DNA of 6,124 nucleotides from Desulfobacteraceae bacterium UBA5623 (GTDB lineage Bacteria > Desulfobacterota > DSM-4660 > Desulfatiglandales > Desulfatiglandaceae): positions 1 through 6,124 of the forward strand of contig DIKH01000149.1 in assembly GCA_002424495.1 (NCBI GenBank). Direction: 5' to 3'. The notes beneath the pieces are model-generated. The model had not been told where the DNA came from. It saw nothing but the letters and a program-made list of their open reading frames with translations, and ran no database searches. The position numbers and the translations under genes are program-made. Positions 1-6,124 of the stretch are shown in pieces (within the stretch, counting starts at the first letter, position 1; every line of letters begins with the position of its first letter).

Positions 1-11
1 ATAATAGCCAT

Positions 12-1226
12 ATGAAAAAGCGAACACCTTACGTTAATGTGTGGAAAGAATTATCCGATGACAAAGCGATGATTTTTTTGGCCGGACCCCGCCAGTCGGG
101 TAAGACGACGCTTGCAAAGATTATTGCCGAATCGTTTAGCAATAGTCTTTATTGGAACTGGGACATAACGAATAACCGCACGCAACTTCTACATGACCCT
201 GGATTTTTTTCACATCTTGTCAGAAAAGACAATTCAATCCCTCTGATCATTTTTGATGAACTTCACAAATACAAAGACTGGAAAAATTATCTTAAAGGCG
301 TTTATGATGAATTCAGTGACGAATTCAAATTTCTCATTTCAGGCAGTGGACGTCTGGACATCTATCAGAAAGGCGGCGATTCACTGGCTGGCAGGTATTA
401 TCTTTTTCATCTCTTTCCCTTTACGTTCTCTGAAATGTGCGGCGCGAATCGCCCAGTTGCGGATTTCGTTAAGGAGCCCCTGAAAATTTCCATGAAAAAG
501 GCGAATGCAGATCACTGGCGACAGCTTGCTGCCTTGTCGGGCTTTCCTGAACCTTTTCTTTCCGGCCGCGAAACAACCTATCGCCGCTGGTCGAACACAT
601 ATGGGAGGCAACTGATCAGAGAAGACATTCGGGATTTGACGGGAATAAAGGCTGTGCAGGATATTGAAACACTCTATACGCTTTTACCGTCTAAAATCGG
701 CAGCCCGCTTTCCGTGACTTCGCTTGCGGAAGATTTGAAGGTCTCGTACAACACCATCCGGATGTGGCTTGATATTCTGGAGAAATTTTACCTGTTATTC
801 AGTATCCCGACCTGGACCGGAAAAATCGCACGCGCGATCCAAAAAGAAAGAAAATACTATCTCTGGGACTATGCACGGATAGATAATATCGCCGCCAAGT
901 TTGAAAATATGGTCGCCTGCGAACTGTGGCGCATGGTGACGCTTTTGACTGACATTGGTTCGGGCGATTTCTCTCTTCATTTTATTAAGGATAAAGAAAA
1001 GCGGGAGGTTGATTTTGTTATCGTCAAGAATCGAGAGCCGTTTATGCTTGTTGAAGCAAAGCTGTCGGATACGCACCCATCAAAACCACTGACCACCTTT
1101 CAAAACAAGTTGGGGATTCCCGCCGTCCAGTTAAACGATGAAGGCGAAGGCTACCGCATCATTCCGAACGGATCAAACAAGATACTGATCGCACCTGCAT
1201 GGCTGTGGTTTTCCGGACTTCCATAA
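12..1226 (+). CDS. AAA-type ATPase with DUF4143 C-terminal region (AAA_14/DUF4143 class)
   Basis: Predicted 404-residue P-loop ATPase of unknown cellular role. Visible motifs, numbered from the ATG at 12: Walker A GPRQSGKTT (residues 25-33), Walker B LIIFDE (78-83), a sensor-1-like FLISGSGRL (108-115), and the LAGRYYLFHLFPFTFSEM stretch (125-142) typical of this family. A DUF4143-like region follows (about 197-310) and includes a winged-helix-like segment (about 232-265). The C-terminus has EVDF (332-335) and EAK (348-350), a spacing like a PD-(D/E)XK nuclease core, common in this family. Members are scattered among bacteria and archaea, often in several copies, and I know of no settled function. 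The start is uncertain: only 11 bases precede the ATG, no Shine-Dalgarno is visible and the frame stays open to the window edge. It converges on the gatB operon and is probably functionally unrelated to it. Family assignment is firm; activity is inferred. Confidence 0.88.
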   Translation: MKKRTPYVNVWKELSDDKAMIFLAGPRQSGKTTLAKIIAESFSNSLYWNWDITNNRTQLLHDPGFFSHLVRKDNSIPLIIFDELHKYKDWKNYLKGVYDEFSDEFKFLISGSGRLDIYQKGGDSLAGRYYLFHLFPFTFSEMCGANRPVADFVKEPLKISMKKANADHWRQLAALSGFPEPFLSGRETTYRRWSNTYGRQLIREDIRDLTGIKAVQDIETLYTLLPSKIGSPLSVTSLAEDLKVSYNTIRMWLDILEKFYLLFSIPTWTGKIARAIQKERKYYLWDYARIDNIAAKFENMVACELWRMVTLLTDIGSGDFSLHFIKDKEKREVDFVIVKNREPFMLVEAKLSDTHPSKPLTTFQNKLGIPAVQLNDEGEGYRIIPNGSNKILIAPAWLWFSGLP

Positions 1227-1255
1227 GACAGCGCAGAGAAAATTTAACCTGGCAG
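1227..1255. other. Short convergent intergenic gap, no clear terminator
   Basis: These 29 bases separate the stop of the ATPase gene (TAA, 1224-1226) from the stop of gatB (TAG on the minus strand, 1256-1258). I see no GC-rich hairpin followed by a T-run in either direction. Transcription from either side may therefore run into the other gene, or end by a Rho-dependent route. Confidence 0.6.
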
Positions 1256-2719
1256 CTATTGCAGTCTGTCCCCAAGTCTAGTGTAGATCAACTCTTTCAC
1301 CTTCCTGGCGTCGGCCTTTCCCTTGGCCTTTTTCATTACCTGGCCAATAAGAAAGTCAATGGGTTTGGACTCTCCTGCCGATATTTTTTCCACAACCTTC
1401 GGGTTTTCCGCCATTACCTCGTCTATGATCACTCCCAGGCGACCCATATCCGAAAGGGGCTTAAGCCCTTTTTTCTCAATAATGGAATCAGGGTGCTTTC
1501 CGCATTTAAACATCTCATCCAGTACGGTCCTGCCGATGCCTTCGGTGATATGCCCTTTTGAGATGAGATTAATAAGATGAGAGAAATCTTCAGGGCTAAC
1601 CCTGCAATCCTCTATCTTTGCTGAGGCGTCATTGAGCAGCCTGAATAATTCCTTGATGATCCAGTTGCTGAGCCTTCTTATGTCCTCACACAATGGGGCG
1701 CAGGCGCCGAAGAAATCCGAGACTGCCTTGTCTCTTGTAAGGATAATTGCATCATTTTTTGGTAGTTCAAACTGGTCCATGATGCGGTTTAGTTTCTGAT
1801 CCGGAAGCTCTGGTATGTCTTTTTCAACGCGGCTGATAAATTCGCGGTCAATTTCGACCTCCACGAGATCAGGATCAGGAAAGTACCTGTAGTCAGGGGC
1901 GTTTTCCTTGCTTCTCATGGGAAGGGTTGTTTTGTTTGCCTCGTCAAAGAGCCGCGTCTCCTGGTCAACCTTGCCTCCGACATCAAGGATGCCGGATTGC
2001 CTTTTGATCTCGTATTCCAGCGCTTCCACGATGAACCTGAATGATGACATGTTCTTTATCTCCGCGCGGTTGCCAAAAGTCTTTTCCCCCTTCGGCCGGA
2101 TGGAGACATTGACGTCATTGCGAAACTGTCCCTTTTCCAGCATGCAGTCACTGATGCCGATATATTTCAGGGTTTGCTTTAGTTTTTCAAGATAGGCGCG
2201 GGCCTCATTGATTGACCTCATGGGGTTTTTTTCATGATCGCAGACAATTTCAAGCAGAGGCACGCTTGACCGGTTATAGTCAACCAGGCTGAACTCCGAT
2301 CCTTCAAGAGAGTCTGACGAGTGTACCAGCTTTCCAGCGTCTTCCTCGAGATGTATCCGTTTTATCCCTATTTTTTTGGACTTGCCGTCATCACAAATGA
2401 TCTCAAGATGTCCGTCTTCACAAAAGGGCCGTTCATATTGGGATATCTGATATCCCTTGGGGAGATCAGGATAAAAGTAGTTTTTTCTGGCGAACCTGGA
2501 CTGACTGTTTATGTTGCAATTGAGGGCAAGACCCGCGCGAATGGAGTATTCAACGGCCTTTTTATTGAGCACGGGCAGCGCGCCAGGCTGACCGGTGCAA
2601 ACAGGGCAGATCTGGCTGTTGGGAGAGGCGTCATACAGCACCCTGCAATCACAGAATAGCTTTGTTGCTGTGTTTAATTCCACGTGTGTTTCAAAACAGA
2701 TGATGATGTCGTAGTCCAT
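1256..2719 (-). CDS. gatB: Asp-tRNA(Asn)/Glu-tRNA(Gln) amidotransferase subunit B
   Basis: GatB (487 residues, near the usual 475-485) activates the acyl group of Asp-tRNA-Asn or Glu-tRNA-Gln with ATP and transfers ammonia delivered from GatA. Visible family signatures are HVEL near the N-terminus, PGALPVLNKKAVEY (45-58), RKNYFYPDLPKGYQISQY (78-95), HLEEDAGK (123-130), EKGQFRNDVNVSIRPKG (195-211), EIKNMSSFRF (220-229) and DYRYFPDPDL (276-285). A GatB/YqeY-like C-terminal helical domain contains LIGQVMKKAKGKA (457-469). Glu10, His12 and Glu125 align with E10, H12 and E125 of S. aureus GatB. Cys23, Cys25, Cys38 and Cys41 form a CxC...CxxC set like that of zinc-binding GatBs. I chose the ATG at 2719 because family homology begins there, one base after the gatA stop. 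The frame extends upstream to 2803, but those 28 residues overlap gatA and look unlike GatB. A GTG at 2740 is a less likely alternative. Confidence 0.97.
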   Translation of the reverse strand: MDYDIIICFETHVELNTATKLFCDCRVLYDASPNSQICPVCTGQPGALPVLNKKAVEYSIRAGLALNCNINSQSRFARKNYFYPDLPKGYQISQYERPFCEDGHLEIICDDGKSKKIGIKRIHLEEDAGKLVHSSDSLEGSEFSLVDYNRSSVPLLEIVCDHEKNPMRSINEARAYLEKLKQTLKYIGISDCMLEKGQFRNDVNVSIRPKGEKTFGNRAEIKNMSSFRFIVEALEYEIKRQSGILDVGGKVDQETRLFDEANKTTLPMRSKENAPDYRYFPDPDLVEVEIDREFISRVEKDIPELPDQKLNRIMDQFELPKNDAIILTRDKAVSDFFGACAPLCEDIRRLSNWIIKELFRLLNDASAKIEDCRVSPEDFSHLINLISKGHITEGIGRTVLDEMFKCGKHPDSIIEKKGLKPLSDMGRLGVIIDEVMAENPKVVEKISAGESKPIDFLIGQVMKKAKGKADARKVKELIYTRLGDRLQ

Positions 2720-2723
2720 GTCA
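2717..2723 (-). promoter_or_regulatory. gatA stop / gatB start junction, likely translational coupling
   Basis: On the minus strand the junction reads TGA-C-ATG: the gatA stop is followed by one base and then the gatB start. The 20 bases upstream hold only a weak purine run and no convincing Shine-Dalgarno at normal spacing. Ribosomes finishing gatA probably reinitiate on gatB, which would keep the two subunits near equal amounts. The coupling is inferred from spacing. Confidence 0.55.
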
Positions 2724-4157
2724 TTTAACCATTCGCTCACAGGCGCACCCCACGTTGAGCACCTCCATCTCATCAAAGGCCTTGCCGATAATCTGGATAC
2801 CAACGGGCAGGCCGTCTGCGGCGCCGCAGTTTACGCTCATGCCGGGAAGCCCTGCAAGGTTCAGCGAGACAGTGTATATATCCACAAGGTACATCTGCAA
2901 GGGATCAGACATCTTTTCACCCAGCTTGAAAGGCAGGCAGGGTGAAACCGGGGTAATCAGGCAATCGGCCTTTTCAAATGCCCTGTCAAAATCCTCCTTG
3001 ATCAAAGTCCTGGCCTTTTGCGCCTTGAGGTAATAGGCGTCATAATAGCCTGCCGAAAGGACATAGGAGCCAAGCATGATCCTCCTCTTGACCTCCCTTC
3101 CAAATCCCTCGCTCCTTGTTACCTCGTACATATTGACCAGGTCTGGGTTGTCACCCCCGTACCTCCTGCCGTATCTTACGCCGTCATATCTGGCAAGATT
3201 GCTGCTTGCCTCAGCTGTGGCGATAAGATAATAGGCGCTGACCGCGTATTCCGCGTGCGGTAGGGAAACTTCGATAATCTCTGCGCCCTCTTTGGCCAGA
3301 AGATTCACCACCTCCATGATACGGTCTTTTACACGCTGATCCAGGCCCTCTACAAAATACTCCCTGGGTAGACCAATCCTCACACCTTTAACCCCTTTAT
3401 CAAGTGAGCGTAAAAAATCCGGCCGCTCCACATCCGCCGATGTCGTATCCATCCTGTCATGGCCGCATATGCAGTTCAGCATCATGGCGCAGTCTTCCAC
3501 TGTGCGTCCTATGGCGCCTATCTGGTCAAGTGAGGATGCATAGGATATTAATCCGTATCTGGACACCCTGCCATAGGTAGGCTTGATCCCTGCCACACCG
3601 CAAAAGGCGGCAGGAAGACGAATGGAGCCGCCCGTATCAGTACCCAGTGAAATTATGCTCTCGCCCGCGGCGACCGCTGCTGCTGACCCGCCACTTGAGC
3701 CGCCTGATACGCATGTGGTGTCAACAGGGTTCCTTGTAGGGCCGATGAAGCTGTTTTCTGTAGAGGAACCCATGCCGAATTCATCCATGTTGGTCTTTCC
3801 TATCAGGACCGCACCGGCATTTAAGACCCTTTGAACGGCAGTTGCACTATATGTGGGGACAAAGTCCTTGAGGATATTTGACCCGCAGGTGGTCCTTATT
3901 CCCCTGGTGCAGATGTTGTCTTTTATTGCTATGGGTATGCCGGTTAAAGGAGAAATGCCTTCACCTGTCAGCAATCTCTTGTCTGCCTCGTCCGCTTGTC
4001 TTAAGGCTGCTTCCGGGGATAGGGTGATAAAGGCATTGAATGTCCTTTCCTTATCATCTGCCCTTTTAAGAGCAGACTCCGTGATCTGCCTGGAGCTGAC
4101 ATCTCCTTTTTTCAGCATTTCCGAAAGCTCGAAAGCGCTTCTGTCGCACAATTCCAT
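2721..4157 (-). CDS. gatA: Asp-tRNA(Asn)/Glu-tRNA(Gln) amidotransferase subunit A (glutaminase)
   Basis: GatA is the amidase-signature subunit that hydrolyses glutamine and passes ammonia to GatB. At 478 residues it is close to the usual 480-490. The Ser-cisSer-Lys triad is intact and falls at the same numbers as in S. aureus GatA: Lys79 (PIAIKDN), Ser154 (SGGSSGGS) and Ser178 (GTDTGGSIRLPAAF). Other family blocks are GKTNMDEFGMGSSTENS (120-136), GIKPTYGRVSRYGLISYASS (190-209) and, near the end, the GLPVGIQIIG type block. The ATG at 4157 is well supported: homology starts there, and a GAAGG Shine-Dalgarno sits 7 bases upstream inside the last codons of the aspS-gatC frame. Only 3 bases separate it from the upstream stop, and 1 base separates its own stop from gatB. 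A cytosolic amidase is the only competing class, and the operon context excludes it. No disruption seen. Confidence 0.98.
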   Translation of the reverse strand: MELCDRSAFELSEMLKKGDVSSRQITESALKRADDKERTFNAFITLSPEAALRQADEADKRLLTGEGISPLTGIPIAIKDNICTRGIRTTCGSNILKDFVPTYSATAVQRVLNAGAVLIGKTNMDEFGMGSSTENSFIGPTRNPVDTTCVSGGSSGGSAAAVAAGESIISLGTDTGGSIRLPAAFCGVAGIKPTYGRVSRYGLISYASSLDQIGAIGRTVEDCAMMLNCICGHDRMDTTSADVERPDFLRSLDKGVKGVRIGLPREYFVEGLDQRVKDRIMEVVNLLAKEGAEIIEVSLPHAEYAVSAYYLIATAEASSNLARYDGVRYGRRYGGDNPDLVNMYEVTRSEGFGREVKRRIMLGSYVLSAGYYDAYYLKAQKARTLIKEDFDRAFEKADCLITPVSPCLPFKLGEKMSDPLQMYLVDIYTVSLNLAGLPGMSVNCGAADGLPVGIQIIGKAFDEMEVLNVGCACERMVK

Positions 4158-4160
4158 GTC

Positions 4161-4448
4161 TTAACCTTCAAGTATTTTTGGTACCCTGAAGTAGTCCTTC
4201 TCCCGCATGGGCGCGTTGGATAACAGGGGTTCAGGGTCTTTTGATCCGCAGACTGTGTCCTCGCGCCATACGTTTTTTAGCCCCAGCACATGGCTCATAG
4301 GCTGGACTCCCTCAGTATCAAGCTCTTCCAGTGTCTTCACATATTCCAGTATGGAGTTCAGATCTTTTTGATACAGGACCACGTCTTCCTCATCAAGCCT
4401 GAGTCTTGCAAGCCTTGCCACGTGTAGCACTTCTTCCCTTGAGATCCT
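4161..4448 (-). other. gatC: GatC domain of the fusion protein
   Basis: The last 95 residues of the fusion (549-643) are a full-length GatC, matching the roughly 95-residue free-standing protein. Signatures are ISREEVLHVARLARLRL (550-566), LNSILEYVKTLEELDTEGVQP (within 578-598, helix plus family turn), SHVLGLKNVWRED (600-612) and NAPMREKDYFRVPKI (626-640). GatC is a scaffold that wraps around the GatA-GatB interface and stabilises the complex. It lies where gatC normally sits, between aspS and gatA. No other gatC is present in the window. No ATG or GTG in this frame lies immediately before the domain; the nearest ATG is at 4514, which would give a 117-residue GatC with a 22-residue basic extension. 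Confidence 0.92.
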
Positions 4449-6124
4449 TTGAGCAGCCTTTTTACCACGCTCTACTACGCCCCCTCGTGCCGGTTTTGAT
4501 CGCCCGGTAATCATCCTGGCGCCAGCCTCATGGCCAAGGCCCAGTTCCTCAATCTGGGCCTGATCCGGGATATCGGGCGCACGGGTAAGCGGGCAGACTG
4601 CATTGCGGTTTTTTGGAAAGGCTATGACATCCCGGATCGAAGATGCCTTTAAGATCATCGCAACAATCCGGTCAATGCCTAAGGCCAAACCCCCGTGCGG
4701 CGGGGCCCCATATTCCAGGGCATTCAGAAAAAAGCCGAATTTGGCCTCTGCCTCCTTCGGGCCAAGCCCAAGGGCCTCGAATATCTTTTTCTGTACATCC
4801 ATATTGTGGATGCGTATGCTGCCGCCGCCGACCTCCTCACCATTAACAACAAGGTCATAGGCCCTGGAATTGATGCTGACAAGATCGGCAGTGTCTTTGG
4901 GATCAAAATCCGTCCTGTCCGGCATTGTAAAGGGGTGGTGTTGGGAGCGTAGCTCTCCATCCTTGAGTTCAAAGAGCGGGAAGGACGTCACCCATAATGG
5001 TTTGTAGCTTTCCCTGGGGATCAGTCCCAGCCTGTTTGCCACGTGAAGGCGAAGACTGCACAAGACGCTGTTGACCTGATCCTTTGCAAGGTCAGCAATC
5101 ATCATGATCACATCCCCGTCTTGCGCGCTAAAACGCCTGATCAGGTCCTCCTGCTCCTTTAGGCTGAAGAACTGGACAATATTTGACTGGAGCCTGTTGC
5201 CGGAGACCTTCATCCAGCTCATGCCCTTCCCTCCCAGCTGTGGCACGATCTTAAGGGCGTATTCGTTCTGGAGCACATTTTTGCTCAGAGCCCGGGCCCG
5301 GGCCTTGACGCAGAACCCCTTTACCAGCCCCCCTGCCGCAATGATCTGCCGGAAGACCGCATAATCAGAATCCAGGACAATTTCGGTCACATCTTCAAAG
5401 GCCATGTCAAAGCGCAGATCAGGCCTGTCCGTGCCGTAATGGTCCATTGCATGGGCGTATGTCATGCGGGGAAAGGGTTTTTTAAGCCCAATCTCCCCGA
5501 TTGAAAATATCCTGATTGTCAGCTCCTCGATGATTTCATAGATAAACTCCTCATCAATAAAAGAGGCCTCAAGGTCCAGTTGAGTAAACTCCGGCTGGCG
5601 ATTGGGACGCAGGTCCTCGTCGCGGAAGCATCTGGCTATCTGAAAGTAACGGTCCATGCCGCTCATCATGAGGATCTGTTTAAACAGTTGAGGAGACTGC
5701 GGGAGGGCATAGAACTTTCCATGGTGCACCCTGCTCGGGACCAGATAATCCCTTGCGCCCTCAGGGGTGCTCTTTGTCAAAAAAGGCGTTTCGATTTCGA
5801 CAAAATTTAACCGGTCAAGATAGTCCCTGATGGATTTGATGATCTGATACCGCTTCAAAAAAAGATCCTGCACCGTAGGCCTGCGAAGATCAAGATATCT
5901 GTATCTTAGACGTAACTCTTCGTCCACGTTTTCAGGAGTCAAACTGAGTTGTTCACCAAACACCATTGCCTTTTCCGAGATCTGAAAGGGCAGGCTTTTT
6001 GATCTTGAAAGTACGGTAATTACTTCAGCCACGACCTCGATGTCGCCGGTCTTGAGATTCGAATTTTCAGTGCCTTCTTCCCTTAACGCCACCTCCCCTT
6101 TAACCTCAACAACATACTCCTCCT
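4161..6124 (-). CDS. aspS-gatC: Aspartyl-tRNA synthetase fused to amidotransferase subunit GatC (5' end outside window)
   Basis: One uninterrupted frame runs from the window edge to a TAA at 4161-4163. Residues are numbered from the GTG at 6092, which is internal: in-frame codons reading EEYVVEVKGEV continue to the edge, matching the AspRS anticodon-binding domain. The AspRS part (about 1-520) is bacterial type. It has YRYLDLRRP (64-72), TKSTPEGARDYLVPSR (106-121), QSPQLFKQ (132-139), motif 2 FRDEDLRPNRQPEFTQLD (156-173), a GAD insertion domain (about 230-390), GGGSIRIHN (422-430) and motif 3 GLALGIDR (468-475). Lys138 and Arg157 match E. coli Lys198 and Arg217. After the usual AspRS end (AFPKNRNAVCPLTRAP, 491-506) comes a basic linker and then a complete GatC (about 549-643) ending FRVPKILEG. 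It would charge tRNA with Asp while anchoring GatA and GatB. About 64 N-terminal residues are missing from view. A frameshift joining two genes cannot be excluded. Confidence 0.93.
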   Translation of the reverse strand, partial: EEYVVEVKGEVALREEGTENSNLKTGDIEVVAEVITVLSRSKSLPFQISEKAMVFGEQLSLTPENVDEELRLRYRYLDLRRPTVQDLFLKRYQIIKSIRDYLDRLNFVEIETPFLTKSTPEGARDYLVPSRVHHGKFYALPQSPQLFKQILMMSGMDRYFQIARCFRDEDLRPNRQPEFTQLDLEASFIDEEFIYEIIEELTIRIFSIGEIGLKKPFPRMTYAHAMDHYGTDRPDLRFDMAFEDVTEIVLDSDYAVFRQIIAAGGLVKGFCVKARARALSKNVLQNEYALKIVPQLGGKGMSWMKVSGNRLQSNIVQFFSLKEQEDLIRRFSAQDGDVIMMIADLAKDQVNSVLCSLRLHVANRLGLIPRESYKPLWVTSFPLFELKDGELRSQHHPFTMPDRTDFDPKDTADLVSINSRAYDLVVNGEEVGGGSIRIHNMDVQKKIFEALGLGPKEAEAKFGFFLNALEYGAPPHGGLALGIDRIVAMILKASSIRDVIAFPKNRNAVCPLTRAPDIPDQAQIEELGLGHEAGARMITGRSKPARGGVVERGKKAAQRISREEVLHVARLARLRLDEEDVVLYQKDLNSILEYVKTLEELDTEGVQPMSHVLGLKNVWREDTVCGSKDPEPLLSNAPMREKDYFRVPKILEG
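4165..4169 (-). promoter_or_regulatory. Shine-Dalgarno for gatA
   Basis: On the minus strand GAAGG lies 7 bases before the gatA ATG. It is embedded in the Leu-Glu-Gly codons that end the aspS-gatC frame, directly before its TAA stop. The good match and spacing fix the gatA start. Confidence 0.75.
4449..4532 (-). other. Basic linker between AspRS and GatC
   Basis: Residues about 521-548 of the fusion match neither AspRS nor GatC families by eye. The part from Met527 on is rich in Gly, Ala, Arg and Lys: it includes Arg531, Lys533, Arg536, Arg542, Lys544 and Lys545, against one acidic residue (Glu541). This composition suits a flexible tether that may touch tRNA. The exact ends are approximate, because bacterial AspRS C-termini vary. 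The segment could also be a former intergenic or gene-overlap region now read through. Confidence 0.65.
4560..6124 (-). other. aspS: AspRS catalytic region of the fusion (anticodon-binding domain partial)
   Basis: This stretch holds the end of the N-terminal OB-fold anticodon-binding domain, the class II catalytic core and the GAD insertion. Residue Gly7 (codon 6072-6074), in REEGTENSN, aligns with Gly82 of the non-discriminating P. aeruginosa AspRS and with Lys81 of the discriminating E. coli enzyme. The partner specificity residue (His31 in P. aeruginosa, Leu30 in E. coli) lies outside the window. The enzyme is therefore probably able to charge both tRNA-Asp and tRNA-Asn, which agrees with the linked GatCAB genes. 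Confidence 0.85.

Noticed and set aside
1227..1270. GACAG (1227-1231) and CTGTC (1266-1270) as a terminator stem
   Set aside because: Only five pairs with a loop of over 30 bases and no T-run, reaching into gatB; not a credible terminator.
1199..1561. 120-codon plus-strand open frame opposite the end of gatB
   Set aside because: It lies antisense to a strongly supported gatB and resembles no family I recognise; similar antisense frames at 2321-2659 and 3853-4164 are rejected for the same reason.
2720..2803. Upstream in-frame start for gatB at 2803
   Set aside because: The extra 28 residues overlap the gatA end in another frame and do not look like GatB; homology starts at the ATG at 2719.
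4466..4468. GTG at 4468 as a separate gatC start
   Set aside because: It is out of frame with the GatC domain; an extra base in the nearby A-run would be needed, for which there is no evidence.
6090..6092. GTG at 6092 as the true aspS start
   Set aside because: The frame continues upstream to the window edge with codons matching the AspRS anticodon-binding domain, so the start lies outside.

Overview
The window carries part of a tightly packed tRNA-aminoacylation operon on the minus strand, and one unrelated gene on the plus strand that runs into it tail to tail. No RNA genes, insertion sequences, CRISPR arrays or long repeats are visible. Moderate GC, the order aspS-gatC-gatA-gatB and the protein sequences suggest a bacterium, possibly a Desulfobacterota (deltaproteobacterial) or related anaerobe. 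That placement is an impression from sequence style, not a search result.

Layout: (1) 12-1226, plus strand, is an AAA-type ATPase of the AAA_14/DUF4143 class with a nuclease-fold-like C-terminus; its reading frame is open to the left edge. (2) 1227-1255 is a 29-base convergent gap with no clear terminator. (3) 1256-2719, minus, is gatB. (4) 2721-4157, minus, is gatA. (5) 4161 to the right edge at 6124, minus, is one uninterrupted frame that encodes aspartyl-tRNA synthetase followed by a complete GatC domain. The synthetase N-terminus, about 64 residues by comparison with E. coli AspRS, lies beyond the window.

How the genes fit: in bacteria that lack or supplement AsnRS, a non-discriminating AspRS charges tRNA-Asn with aspartate, and GatCAB amidates it to Asn-tRNA-Asn using ammonia from glutamine. 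Here the synthetase, the glutaminase (GatA), the kinase/transamidase (GatB) and the scaffold (GatC) are in one operon with gaps of 3 and 1 bases. The synthetase is also covalently joined to the scaffold. The main finding is this AspRS-GatC fusion, which could act as a built-in Asn-transamidosome. A residue visible at the left of the synthetase (Gly where discriminating E. coli AspRS has Lys) agrees with a non-discriminating enzyme. The main alternative is that a one-base indel, real or a sequencing error, joins two genes that otherwise overlap as ATGA; the sequence at 4511-4541 allows this and it is described below.
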